Shown in pieces: positions 15,870 to 26,576 of a DNA stretch of 64,000 nucleotides (the first letter of the stretch is position 1; every line of letters starts with the position of its first letter). Under the pieces are notes generated by a model. That model was not told where the DNA came from. It saw nothing but the letters and a program-made list of their open reading frames with translations, and did not search any database. The stretch comes from Hericium rajendrae (lineage: Eukaryota > Basidiomycota > Agaricomycetes > Russulales > Hericiaceae). The stretch lies in assembly GCA_033439255.1 (NCBI GenBank), contig CM065888.1, forward strand, positions 992,001 to 1,056,000. Direction: 5' to 3'. The translations under genes were made by a program, and so were the position numbers.

Positions 15870-16763
15870 ATGGCATCTGTGGCCGTCGACACGGAGGGCT
15901 GCGCCGTAGCTGCCGCCATCTCCGGCCTCCCGCGTCTCACCCTGGAGCAGATCTCGAACCTGGAGGACTCGTGTCCCATTTGTTTGATCACGTTTCGCGC
16001 TATTTTTGAGGATGCTGAAGGCGGAATGTTGGGTGAGACGAGTAAAGGGGTAACGAAGGTAGACGGGTGCGGGCACGTCTTCTGCATCGAAGAGTAAGAT
16101 ATCTGCGTTGTTCCTTGGTTTTTGGCTCATCTTGCCTGTCGTGCAGCCTATCTGAGTGGATACGAGGGCGGGTAAGCTCAGATGCGATTGAGCCTTTATA
16201 CGGCTTCTAATTTTGCGCTTGGAATACAGCATGGGACTTGTCCGACCTGTCGACATCCCTTTCTCCCTGCACTGCGGCCCGTAGACTCCGACGCCGAAGA
16301 GTCCGACGGCGGCGAATACGTGCCTACGGAGTACGACGCCGACACCGACGTGGACTCGGACTTTGAAGACGGGTTCATGGATAGCGATGGATTCGATATC
16401 GAGACTATGGACGTAGAACCAGCCCAGGGCCTCACTGCTGAGGTTGCCAATGGCTCGACTGAGGACGATATCGACGAGAGCATGGCGGACACAGAGGCGG
16501 CGGATGCTCTAGAGGCATTTGGGGGCCAGCGGGGCTGGTGGGACGCAAGTACACACGAGTGGGGTCTTACGGACGGCGACTCGTTGAGCGCGAGCGAAGG
16601 GGAACTGTCACTCACGGATCCTTCCCCAGGTGGGTATTTAGTACCTACTATTGTACTGACTGCGCTGACATGAAGACATTTAGATATGGAAGGAGATATT
16701 CAGATCCGACTAGGCTCTGAAGGAGAATATGCGGTCGAGGAGGCCAGGCAACCCAAGACTTGA
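15870..16763 (+). CDS. Small RING-finger protein with acidic tail
   Basis: ATG at 15870, MASVAVDTEGCAVAAAISGL. Four exons. The RING is split by two introns: SCPICLITF in exon 1, then CGHVFCIED, LSEWIRGRHG and TCPTCRHPF after splicing at 16094 and 16172. This gives C-x2-C, C-x-H-x2-C and C-x2-C, probably an E3 ligase. The loop between the first two cysteine pairs is long (about 30 residues). The rest is highly acidic (SDAEESDGGEYVPTEYDA and onward) with a WWDASTHEWG motif. The last exon begins after GTGGGT...TTTAG and ends EEARQPKT with the stop at 16761-16763. It follows another RING gene by under 0.5 kb on the same strand; the two RINGs are not close in sequence. Confidence 0.8.
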
Positions 16764-17039
16764 ATGGTGCTCCAATTCCGGCACATCTTGCCTTTCAACT
16801 ATTTATTGGATATCATATCCCTGCAACTTTTCATGTATCTATACTGGATGTATATCTAAGCCATGTTGAATCATACTGCATTCTTCAGCGACAGCCTCGG
16901 TATAGGGACTGGTGAATTGACTACCGGGCTGAAGTCTGCGCGGAAAGGTGAAAGCTCGCTCTGTGATCCTTGTACAGTATTCTAACGATGCTGCGAACGG
17001 TTCATAGCTCCCCACTGCAAGCAATCATCACAAATGTAC

Positions 17040-18963
17040 CTTCTTTCCTGGAAAGGCACTCATCTCTCCGCATTGCCGTCAAAAGAACTGTCACTCTTCT
17101 TCCGAGCTGGCATCGTCGTCGTCCTCTTGATCGGACTCATCGTCTTCGTCTTCAGAATCATCTGAATCCATGTCAGACTCATCCTCGACATCGTCAACGT
17201 TAGGCACAGCGACCAGCCGCGCTGCAGGAATATCGTCGGTACGTCAACCACAAATCCAGATCTTAGCCGTACATCTTACACTCACCAAGTTTCTCCCGTT
17301 CCTTCTTCAACCACTGGTGCAGACGCCTGTGCATCACCTCCGTCAAACATCCTAAGCACAACCACCGCAGAGACTTGTGGAGACACAGGCTCTCATCTTC
17401 CAGCCCTAGGACGGCATAGATGACGAATCTCAACGGGCATTGCTTGTCCTCCAACAGCTTGACGAAAGTTACGAAGTCGTCCTGCTCGTCCGGCGAGAGA
17501 TAAGGCTTCAGAAACTTGGTCGCCATCTCGGTCGGTGTGCCCCATAAGTCCCCAGTCCAAGCATAAGCTAGTCGAAGTCAATCCAGATACTTTGTGATGA
17601 CGAGAACGGTGAACTGACTAGCTGGGGACCATATATCCTTGCCCTTCTCATTACAGTGGTGGCCTGATGTACCATGACAGTCAGTCCCAACACACTGGAC
17701 AGATGGAGGTGCAAGACGACGTACAAGCTATCTCCGACATGCGATCGCCATTGAGAATGAGCGCGTCCACATACATGTCGTCACGTATATTGACAGGGAT
17801 AGCACCTCGGAGGAACCCCCGGTTCTCGATGAACTGATTATCATATCCCTCCTCAAACTCGTCCTGCACATTGCAATCCAACATCGTATCAAAGATCGCC
17901 TGCAGCTCGGACGAAATCAGCTCTCGTGCGATACTGCGTCCTAAGCAGCGCACGCGTCAGTGTCACCCGGTTCAACGCATGAAGACGAGGGCCAACGTAC
18001 CAGTCTCCTTCGACATCCCCTTTTCCTCCGCCCAATAGCATATCGACTTCTGCAGGAAGTGGTGCACGACGTCGATCTCGGCGCGCTCGCGCGCAGGAAA
18101 GGCATCGAGAAACTCCTGTCGCTCTCGCACGAGCGTCTTCATGCCGCGGTCGCGCCGTCGGAGAAACGCGCGATTCCACCGCTTCCCGAACAAGGCCTGA
18201 TAGAGCCAGAGACGCAGGAGCGCGCGGTGCACCACAAATGTCTGCGCCTCGGTGAGCTTGCCGCCCGCGTACCTGCATGACTGGAGTTAGTTGCGCGGGG
18301 GCCGCGCAGGGACTTTCGAGCCTTACCTCTCTGCGAAGATGTCGGTGGCATCTTTGACGACCAGAGCCGGAAGAACGGTGTTTCTCGTGGAACCCAGCTC
18401 AAAAAACGACAGGTCCGCGGCGACGGTCTCGTCAGGGAGGAGCACACGGTGAGACTTGTAGTACGCGAGACGGGCGTGCTGCGGCCAGTTCTCGCCCGCC
18501 GTGTTCTGGGCAATGGCCGTCATAATCGAGTCTTGGTATTCGTCGAATGTCTCCTTCATTTTGCGGGTAGAGAACATTGCGGAGACAGTATCTAGAAGGC
18601 TTGGGACGTGGATGAGGATGCGGTAGAGGATGTCGGTGGGAAGGCGGTCAAGCATGGTGTAAAAGGCTGCGATGAAGGGAAGTCTGAAGTCACAGTGGAT
18701 AGTAGACGGAGGTTAGAAGCGATGGGGAAAAGGACAAGTTGCGAAGACAAAAAGAAGCCCCTGTAGGATTATAACGACGTGCATTTTCCCGAAAAAGTTC
18801 GCTGCTTCAGAAGAGAAGGAACAGGGTCCGACGGTGGAGGGTATTGATCTGACAGTGGACGAGTGATGAAAGACGCGTTCGACATCACCTGACCGCGTTG
18901 CATCACAGACCTGAAACAGTAACTTATTAATGGAGCGATATCACGCAGAGGGACTTTGTGCAA
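17040..18963 (-). repeat. Inverted segmental duplication, arm 1
   Basis: This block and 23905-25885 (opposite strand) are near-identical over the whole subfamily-A F-box gene, including introns. They also match over about 250 bases of 5' flank; shared on the coding strand are GTCTGTGATGC, ACGCGGTCA, TCGAACGCGTCTTTCA and CACTGTCAGATCA. About 5 kb separates the arms. Boundaries are approximate. Confidence 0.75.
17091..18655 (-). CDS. F-box-like protein with C-terminal paired C-x2-C motifs (subfamily A, copy 1)
   Basis: ATG at 18655: MLDRLPTDILYRILIHVPSL is an F-box-like start, so the protein may be an SCF substrate adaptor. Following exons encode the helical blocks YAGGKLTEAQTFVVHRALLR, FLDAFPARERAEIDVVHHFL and LISSELQAIFDTMLDCNVQD. 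A short exon gives ACHHCNEKGKDIW, then TGDLWGTPTEMATKFLKPYL and RWLCLGCLTEVMHRRLHQWL. The two C-x2-C pairs about 75 residues apart suggest a zinc ribbon. The last exon is an acidic tail (DDSEDEDDESDQEDDDDAS) ending at 17091-17093. Nearly every exon is matched by the copy at 24221-25885, but here the tail ends earlier because of a frame change. Zinc binding and SCF role are inferences. Confidence 0.8.
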
Positions 18964-19139
18964 CTAGCTGAGTGGAGGGTCAGATCTATTCAGCAAAAGC
19001 AGGTGGATGACAAGCCAACTGCACGCAACATGCGAAATGAGTGGAGAAGACAGATGCTCATGACATCGTGCTGGGAGCGGCTCGGATAACTCGGCTTCTC
19101 GTTCGTGCGCCTGAGCACGCCCTTGAACAGCACCACTCA

Positions 19140-20310
19140 GTCGAAACGGCGGATCCTGCAGCGCGCGCGCAAGTGCTTCTCGCACGCGCCGCCACTTAAG
19201 AACTGGTGTGTCGTGTCCGCCGGGTCTTCCCAGACGCCATGCGCGAGACGCCAGTCTGGCTGAGGGTCAGCGTGGTGAGCGTGCGTCGGTGCAACCAGAG
19301 ACGTACTGGAGTTCGACCAGAGCAGTGCGCCGCTGCAGTTGCAGCAGTAGCCTGAGCAGCGGAGCGTTGGCGAACGGGAATAGATAGACAGGAGCACGAG
19401 CGTACATTTAGCTTCGAGATACAGTCGTCGCCGAGAATCTCCTCGATAGAGCAGCGCACCGGACATGAATTAATCGTTCGGCTTCCACTCGTCGACGTGC
19501 GCGTCTCCGCACGCGTCCACTTCCTAGCATGCGGTCGCCACGAAAGCATCCTCATTCTCGGCCAGGCCACGTATCTCAAACTTGTCACGTACCTCCAGCC
19601 TATCATTCATCCTGATCATGCCGCATTCATCATCCAGCTCTAGCACCATCATGCTGCGCGCAAGCCCTGCACCAACATCAGTCCTCCCGGCCTTTCCGCA
19701 AAACCGCAGCACATACCGTCCGCCTCCTCCCGCGCGCACGCAAGCCCAGCATCGTACCTCCTGCAACAAAAAAACGATTCACAACACGACCTCGCGCCGT
19801 TCAGCCTCCAGAAACGTATCGAGAAACACGCGCCTTTCGTTGGGACAGCCATAGGCGGCACAGCGCACGCGCCAGCACCGTGCGCTGCCCGCACGCGTGA
19901 ATCTGCCCGCCCATCCCGCGGCATCAGCATCAGGCTTTCCATCGGCGCGACCAAAATCCGTATTCACCGCTGCGCAAATCGCTCGACCGCCCATTCCATG
20001 ACGTGCACGCATTTCCATACGGTCTCGATGTCCAGCTGCGCGCTGTGCGCCGTGTTCTTGCTCAGCAGCTCCCCCGCGGTGCGGAAGCGCACGAGGCGCG
20101 CGTGCGCGCGGCGACCGCGGTCAGGATCGCGATTGGGTGCGCGAGGAATGCGGCGCGCACGTGCAGGGAGGCGCGGTACGCGCTGAAGAGCGTGCGCAGT
20201 CGGCGGGGATGCGGCCGAGGACGTCGAGCGGCAGACGGCTCGGGCTGGGCGGCCGGGGTGGCCAGCACGCGACGTCGCGGCGGTGGAAGCAGAGGACGAG
20301 AGGCATGACG
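19140..20310 (-). pseudogene. Decayed member of the F-box / C-x2-C family
   Basis: Reading the minus strand from 20310, pieces of the family appear in order but in different frames. SRLPLDVLGRIPAD (F-box start) is followed after a frame change by LRTLFSAYRASLHVRAAFLA, then VLARALCRLWLSQ and RVFLDTFLEAERREVVL (compare FLDAFPARERAEIDVV of the intact genes). Near 19350 comes GYCCNCSGALLW (compare CHHCNEKGKDIW) and near 19250 HGVWEDPADTTHQFLS (compare GDLWGTPTEMATKFL). Frame changes and missing blocks make a functional product unlikely, though a very diverged gene with unusual introns cannot be excluded. Base composition is more GC-rich than in the intact paralogues. Confidence 0.5.
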
Positions 20311-21146
20311 GCCTGGAAATGGTACGAGATTAGCAGGGATGCGGTGAGCTCAAAGTTACGAGAGGATGATGGGCGAGGAGAGGATCAGAAGCAGAAAATG
20401 GGCGTGTTAATGCTACAAGCCGTCATTATAAGTCCATTCAAAGTGGTCGTATGGGTCATGAAGGTCGCCTGTAGAGAAAGCAAACATGTTGTTGATTACC
20501 GTTGTGGCCTAACGGGCCCCCAGCCGCCTGCGTCCAGCGACATGAGCGCGCTGCGATTGATAGAAAGAACGTCGTTCTCATATATATATAGCTTCGTCGA
20601 CAACCGGGGTCCAGCACTAGCATTATTTGGTTGTATTTGATCGCCAAATTGGAAAACATATCATCGCCCAACAGATGCCAGCTTGGACCAAGTATCCCAT
20701 ACAAAAGCGGTGTCGATCCAAGGATGTACAGTCTGATTCTGTTTCCGGTTTCCAAGCCGTCTTCCAGCCTGAGAGGCGAACAATCTTGTCCGTTGCTGCC
20801 GCTGATCGACCACTACCCTATTCAGTCCCTGATTTCGACAAGCACCGCGGTTCGTGCGTTCTTAATACTTGTCTGCTTTATATTGCGGTTTGCATGTCCT
20901 CGCAGTCAGACAGGCCATCCAACGTGGCATCTATGCAGTCGGATAGGTCATACATCTTCGTGGCGAGAGCGGCAGGCTCCAACACAAGATCAGGTACGTC
21001 TCAGCCGCATCGAACTTTGAATGAAACTGCTACTGAACTGCTTTTGTACTATCACCGCATCACACACAACGAAAACTGCATAGTCGATACACGAACAACT
21101 ACTTGCCAAGAGAGCTCCCATCGGAAACCGACTCCATCCGTCCTCA
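20311..21146. other. Intergenic, no supported gene
   Basis: Sequence between the decayed F-box copy and the 3' end of the secreted-protein gene. A TATATATATA run lies near 20580. Overlapping frames up to about 200 codons run through 20627-21229 on the plus strand but look like non-coding sequence (mixed composition, no motif). Confidence 0.4.
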
Positions 21147-22265
21147 TTAATCTTCCATCCCCGAGAGCACGCCCAACACGCTCAGCACCCCGAGCAGCAC
21201 GCCTGGGACACCGCCAGCACCCAGCCTGAGCACCGTTCTCAGCACGCGCGCCGCCCGCGCGTCCAGCGGCCTGCCGAGCAACTCGAGCACGACTCGCACG
21301 AGCACCTCGATTCTACGCATTGCATCATCAGCCTTCCGCGGCGGGGCGCCACCAAAAAATATAGACGCACTCGTCCGGAGCGACGCGACACGGCGCCAGC
21401 TCCGCATCCGCATGGGCGAATGCTTCCTCTATGCGCCTGAATGCAGTTTCTATGCGCTCGACCGCGTCGTCCGTGCCATTGAACGCACCCCGCATGGCCT
21501 CCGACACGTCCTCGAGGACACGCGGTGCGCCGCCCGCCACGTCTTCCACAGCCTACGCCGCCCACTCGCCGTCAGTCTCGCGGCAACGGAAACGGCACCG
21601 AAATCGCGCACCTCGCGCATGTCCTGCAATGCGCTCGCCACGTCCCTCCACGCAGCCTCTGCGCCCCCGCGGATGTCGTCCAGGATCTTACCGCCCGGTT
21701 TGTCGCCCTTGGATTTGTTCTGCACTATCCCGCGCAGGATCGCGTCGAGCTGAACCTTGGTGGTGGCATTCCCCGCCTGTCTGATGAGTGCGTGCGCGAG
21801 AACTGACAGCGACAGGGTGCCCGCGTCGCGCGGGGCATCTGCAGCTAGGTCCATCGTGAGTCCTCAATAGACCTGAAAAAGAGTCGCACCGTGAACGCCT
21901 TCATGCTGTCCGGCGTCAGTCCTCCCCGGCACCACCTCTGCGGCATCGGCAAACGGGCTTTCCAAAGCATGGGCCGAGGCCGTTTGGATCTTCTCATCTG
22001 CACCTTCGGGAGGGAGGGAAGCAAAATCTTCGAGGAGGGTACCGAGGCTCGGGGTGAGCACATACGTGCTTTGCAGGAGGCCGTCTTTGGCCAGGACGAC
22101 TGCTTCATCTTTTGCGGGTACAATGATGTCAGTCGCAATAGCCAAATCTCCGATCGCACGCATATACGCAGCCTTACCAATATCGTTGGCACCTGGGAGT
22201 GAAATTGCGAGGATGCAAGGGAGAGCGAAGAGGCCGAGGCCGACGACGGATAGGAAGGAACGCAT
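21147..22265 (-). CDS. Putative secreted helical protein
   Basis: ATG at 22265: MRSFLSVVGLGLFALPCILA is a clear signal peptide. Exon 1 continues through LPGANDIGKAAYMRAIGDLA to about 21890. A 45-nt intron (GTGCGA...CCTAG) restores the frame to ADAPRDAGTLSLSVLAHALI and VQLDAILRGIVQNKSKGDK. Two further frame joins near 21590-21550 and 21380-21330 connect to EDVSEAMRGAFNGTDDAVER and to MRRIEVLVRVVLELLGRPLD, ending VLSGMED at 21147. The product, roughly 300 residues, is predicted to be mostly amphipathic helix without cysteine pattern or catalytic motif. No family recognised. The first exon and signal peptide are solid; the 3' splice choices are tentative. Confidence 0.6.
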
Positions 22266-22347
22266 TGTGCGATTAAACAAATGAACAGCGTGCAAGTGGG
22301 TGGAGGGGAGATGGGGGCATGGTCGGGGGACGGGGAGACAAACAGGT

Positions 22348-22354
22348 TATATAT
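22348..22354 (-). promoter_or_regulatory. TATA-like element upstream of the secreted-protein gene
   Basis: TATATA on the minus strand about 85 bases upstream of the ATG at 22265, at a plausible distance for a core promoter. Position only; no experimental support. Confidence 0.35.
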
Positions 22355-22546
22355 CAAAGGACTGGCAAGAAGACGTCCACCCATCTAAATCTGGCAGGTC
22401 ACTTGTCGTTTTCGGCCTTGTCGACCATCTTCAGGATAAGTTGGAAAGAAGTCGCCCTGCGGATCCATGTTCCTCGTCTTTTCCCCGCTGATCTCTTCGT
22501 TAGGCAGTCATCCTCGACTCACCAACACCGTAATATTCTATCCGAC

Positions 22547-23820
22547 ATGTATAACGAACTCCCGCTTGACGTCCTCGACCGTATCCTCACGCATACACCC
22601 GACTTCTGGATTATGAGAGCTGCCTTCTCCGTATCAAAGCTCACGTACAGTGCATTCTCAGCACATCCCCGGTTCATCTTCAAGGCAGTCCTTCAGAATC
22701 AATATCCAGCCGCGTGGCCCTCGGTTGCTTGCCTGCTTCACTACAAGGTCACTGGCGGGATTGTCGAAGAATCGCAAGCCGGGGACATCCTGCTGGATAA
22801 GACCGAAATAGCGCACTATCGTGCCTACAACTGCGACGTGATAGAGTTCATTGACAGGTTTGAAACGAGGTCAGAATGTGTAGCGCTGATCTTGTATAGC
22901 AGCTCATGACTTCGACCGCATACATGCAGGTATACCGTTCGGCGCACGTTGACCGACGAGCAATTCAACCGCGTCTATCGCGCGCTTTATCGTCTCTGGC
23001 TCCATCAAGCCCAATTCAGAGCCGACTGGAGCTGCTGGATGAGGACGTTGTCGGTGCAGAGGATGCATGGCTCACGCACGTCATACCTTCTCCGGACAAC
23101 CCGCCGCCGCCGCTCCCCACGCTCGGATCAGTCTCGCTGGTCACTGGATGAGCGCACTTCCTCGCAGGACTGCTGCACGATGAGGTGGTAGAGCTTCTAG
23201 TCGCCTTTCACTTCCTCCGGAAGGAGATCGTGCAGTGGCTTGGCTGCGGCGCCCACCATATCGTGCAGTGCAACATGACTGACGAAAGTACGGCAGTGTT
23301 GGTAGGGCCCGTTTATCCAGCATCTGCTTGACTAACTGCGACCACGGTCAGGCGGACTTTGCACAGAAATCGGCTGGTAGCTTTGGCATGGTACAGCTTT
23401 CCCCCTTCTTGATGTGCTGCGACTGACCAGCGGTCATTTCGATCAGATGCGCAGGATGTTGCAGGATACTGGGGCTCGGCGTTCGAATTTGCGAAAACGT
23501 TTTTGTCGCCGGGTACGTGGGACGATGAGAATATCCGCGGCCCTTTCATCGAAGAAGCTGCTTATATGCTACCGGTGCATGCAGACTTTGCTGCGCCGCC
23601 ACGTTACGTCATGCTGGCTCGAGGAGAGGGCCAACTTGGATTGGTATGTGTCAATTGGTTGTCTTGGATAGAGTCACCCTCTTATACTTACACTTTTCTG
23701 ACCCGTGTCTAGAATGCAGAATTGCTCAGAAGAGCAGCAAATGAGACCGACAAGAGGAATAAACCATATGCCCCTGCACCAAGCGTAGATTTCCAAACGG
23801 CTTCCGGCACGATGTCATGA
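22547..23820 (+). pseudogene. Broken F-box / C-x2-C family copy (subfamily B, copy 1)
   Basis: Exon 1 is intact: ATG at 22547, MYNELPLDVLDRILTHTPDF (F-box), to about 22870, then a normal intron and YTVRRTLTDEQFNRVYRALY. Compared with the intact paralogue at 26577-28161, the frame then shifts after WSCWMRTL, and a TGA stands where the intact gene has CGA (before AHFLAGLLHDEVVELLVAFH). The whole exon corresponding to MDGVVRELVAHELPDILW is deleted, as is part of the last large exon (the stretch between PFIE and LLICDRC). Degraded matches continue to AELLRRAANETDK near 23750. A truncated F-box-only product could still be made from exon 1. Confidence 0.75.
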
Positions 23821-23904
23821 GCATCTGTCTTCTCCACTCATCCTGCATGTTGCGTGCAGTCGGCTACTCATAAGTCTACTTTCACTGAGTGGATTTCAAA
23901 GTTG

Positions 23905-25885
23905 ACCCTCCATGCAACTACTTGCACAAAGTTTCTATGCATAATAACGATATGCAAAAGCCTCGCTCAATTAGTGCTGCAGTGTTTCAAGTCTGTGATG
24001 CGACGCGGTCATGTGATATCGAACGCGTCTTTCACGTCTTTCATCACTCGTTCACTGTCAGATCAGTACCCTCACTGTCGGATTTTGTTCTTGGTCTTCG
24101 ACCGGCTTGCCTTTATAACCCTGCCGCGGCTTCACTTGTCTTTGCAGCTTGTCCTTTTCCCACTGCCTCGAAGCTTCGTCTATTATCCACACTCCAGACC
24201 TCATCGCAGCCTTTGATGCCATGCTCGACCGCCTTCCCACCGACATCCTCTATCGCATCTTCATCCACGTCCCAAACCTACTAGATATTCTTTCCGCAAT
24301 TTTCTCTACCCGCCAAATGAAGGAGACGTTCGATGAATACCAGGACTCGATCATGACGGCCATTGCTCAGAACACGACGGGCGAGAACTGGCCGCAGCAT
24401 GCCCGTCTTGCGTACTACAAGTCCCGGGGCGTGCTCCTCCCCGACGAGACTGCCGCCACAACCTTCTTGTTCGACCTCGGTGACGTGAGAGACATCCTCT
24501 TTCCGATCTTGGTCGTCAAAGACGTCACCGATCTCTTCGCGGTGAGGTAAGGCCAGAAAGCCCCTGCTCGGCCCCCGCGCAACTAACTCTATTCACGCAG
24601 GTACGCGGGCGGAAAGTTGACTGAGGCGCAGGCATTCGTGGTGCGCCGTGCGCTCCTGCGTCTCTGGCTCTATCAGGCCTTGTTCGGGAAGCGGTGGAAT
24701 CGCGCATTTCTCCGACGGCGCGACCGCGGCACGAAGACCCTCGTGCGCGAGCGCCAGCGGTTCCTCGATGCCTTTCCTGCGCGCGAGCGCGCCGAGATCG
24801 ACGTCGTGCACCACTTCCTGCAGAAGTCGATATGCTACTGGGCGATGGACAGGGGGATGTCGAAGGAGACTGGTACGTTACGCCGTCGTCTTCGTGCGTT
24901 GAGGGCCGGGTGACACTGATGCGTGCGCTGCTCCAGGACGCAGTATCGCGCGAGAGATGATTTCGTCCGAGCTGCAGGGAATTTTTGACATGATGTTGGA
25001 TTGCAATGTGCAGGACGAGTTTGAGGAGGGGTATGACAATGAGGTCATCGAGCACATAGGGTTCGTCCGAGGCGCGACCCCCATCTTCGTGCGCGACGAC
25101 GCCTACGTGGATGTGCTCATTCTCAATGGCGATCGCCTATCGGAGATAGCTTGTATGTCGTCTTGCACCTTCACCGGTCGAGTGTGCTCAGACTCACTAT
25201 CACGGTGTACCAGGCCACCACTGTAACGAAAAGGGCAAGGAAATATGGTCCCCAGCTAGTCAGTTCGCCGTTTCCGTCATTATTAAGTTTCCGGATTGAC
25301 CTCCGATTAGCTTACGCTTGGACCGATGGCTTATGGGGAACACCGACTGAGATGGCGACCAAATTTCTAATGCCCTACCTCTCGCCAGACGAACAGGATG
25401 ACTTCGTGATCTTCGTGAAACTATTGGAGGACCAGCAGCACCCTTTCAAATTCATCATCTACGCCATTCTAAGGCTGGAAGACGAGAGCCTGTGTAACCA
25501 CAAGACTCTGCGGTGGTTGTGTGTGGGATGTTTGACGGAGGTGATGCATAGGCGCCTGCACCAGTGGTTCAAGGAGGAACGGGAGAATATCGGTGGGTAT
25601 GGCCGCAGCCTCAGATCTGGGCTTATGGTTGACGTACCGGTAATATTCCTGCAGCCCGGGCGGTCGCTGCGTCAGACGCTGATGACGTTGAGGATGAGTC
25701 TGACTTGGACTCGAATGATTCTGAAGCCGAAGACGACGATTCTGTTGGTGAAGACGATGAATACGGTCAGGGGGACGATGATGATGATGATAGCGACGGT
25801 TCTTTTGACGGCAATGCGGAGAGGTGAGTGCTTTACCGTGAGGGATGCTGCATCTCTGATTATTTCTTGCAGTGGGGAGCTGTGA
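23905..25885 (+). repeat. Inverted segmental duplication, arm 2
   Basis: Partner of 17040-18963 on the opposite strand. It covers the subfamily-A gene and about 250-300 bases of its 5' flank (GTCTGTGATGC at about 23991, TCGAACGCGTCTTTCA at about 24020). Shared introns as well as exons indicate DNA-level duplication rather than retroposition. Confidence 0.75.
24221..25885 (+). CDS. F-box-like protein with C-terminal paired C-x2-C motifs (subfamily A, copy 2)
   Basis: ATG at 24221, MLDRLPTDILYRIFIHVPNL. Six introns restore one frame: RYAGGKLTEAQAFVVRRALL, FLDAFPARERAEIDVVHHFL, GRSIAREMISSELQGIFDMM, ACHHCNEKGKEIW, TDGLWGTPTEMATKFLMPYL, LRWLCVGCLTEVMHRRLHQW, then an acidic tail (DDVEDESDLDSNDSEAEDDD through DDDDDDSDGSFDGNAES) closing with GEL and the stop at 25883-25885. 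All splice sites are GT-AG. The organisation is exon-for-exon the same as 17091-18655, so each model supports the other. Role as an SCF adaptor is inferred from the F-box-like N-terminus only; the target is unknown. Confidence 0.82.
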
Positions 25886-26576
25886 ACCCTTTTCGCTCTG
25901 ACCAGAATACTGTCTAGATATCATAGAGTGAGCTCTGACCTGTGTACCGTGACTTCAACTCGTGTCTCGACCAAGTCGCGACGACATGCTGGCAGTGGCA
26001 AGGCAGAAACGATGCGTCTGTCACGCTCTGTCACGACGCGTCCGCGTTATTTGGCCTTGTTGTCCGAGGCACGTTGGCATCCTCTGTTCCTCACGTTCAA
26101 GCTTCGAACTTTACTCCCGAGTGGAGATGTTCATTATTCTGAAGTCAACGGTGTTTCTGCCTCAGTTTGTGCCACGGGAATTACCTAAATTACGTCGCTT
26201 CAGCTCGGCTCAGCCTCCTACTGCTCATAAAGTCATTGCTATGCTAACCAATCCATGACCGCAGCTTTCGCCCAACCAAATTGGAAGTCGTTCAGGAAGG
26301 AAGTCCCTAAACAAATAACTTTATCTCTTTTTAAAGCCTTTCGGCAACCCATTCCTTGTATTCTTTGTGTCTGTCAGATTCTGCTCCCACAGGTATGCTT
26401 CTTTCCTTTTGTGAGACAAAGAACGTAGACGCCGCGGTTGCGCCGCGGTATAGTATGTAAGTACTTGGGTTACCTGCACCGACACACCTCGTCTACACCA
26501 TCTCTTTCCCTCGCTGATATATTTTCCCGAACAGCCGTCCTCTATCTACCACCGTCATAACATCCCTCAATCCGAC
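25886..26576. other. Intergenic between two F-box family genes
   Basis: No gene supported. It is the 5' flank of the subfamily-B gene at 26577. Frames here are short and in mixed composition. Confidence 0.45.

Noticed and set aside
20627-21229. 200-codon plus-strand frame
   Set aside because: Overlaps the 3' part of the secreted-protein gene on the other strand and shows no conserved pattern.
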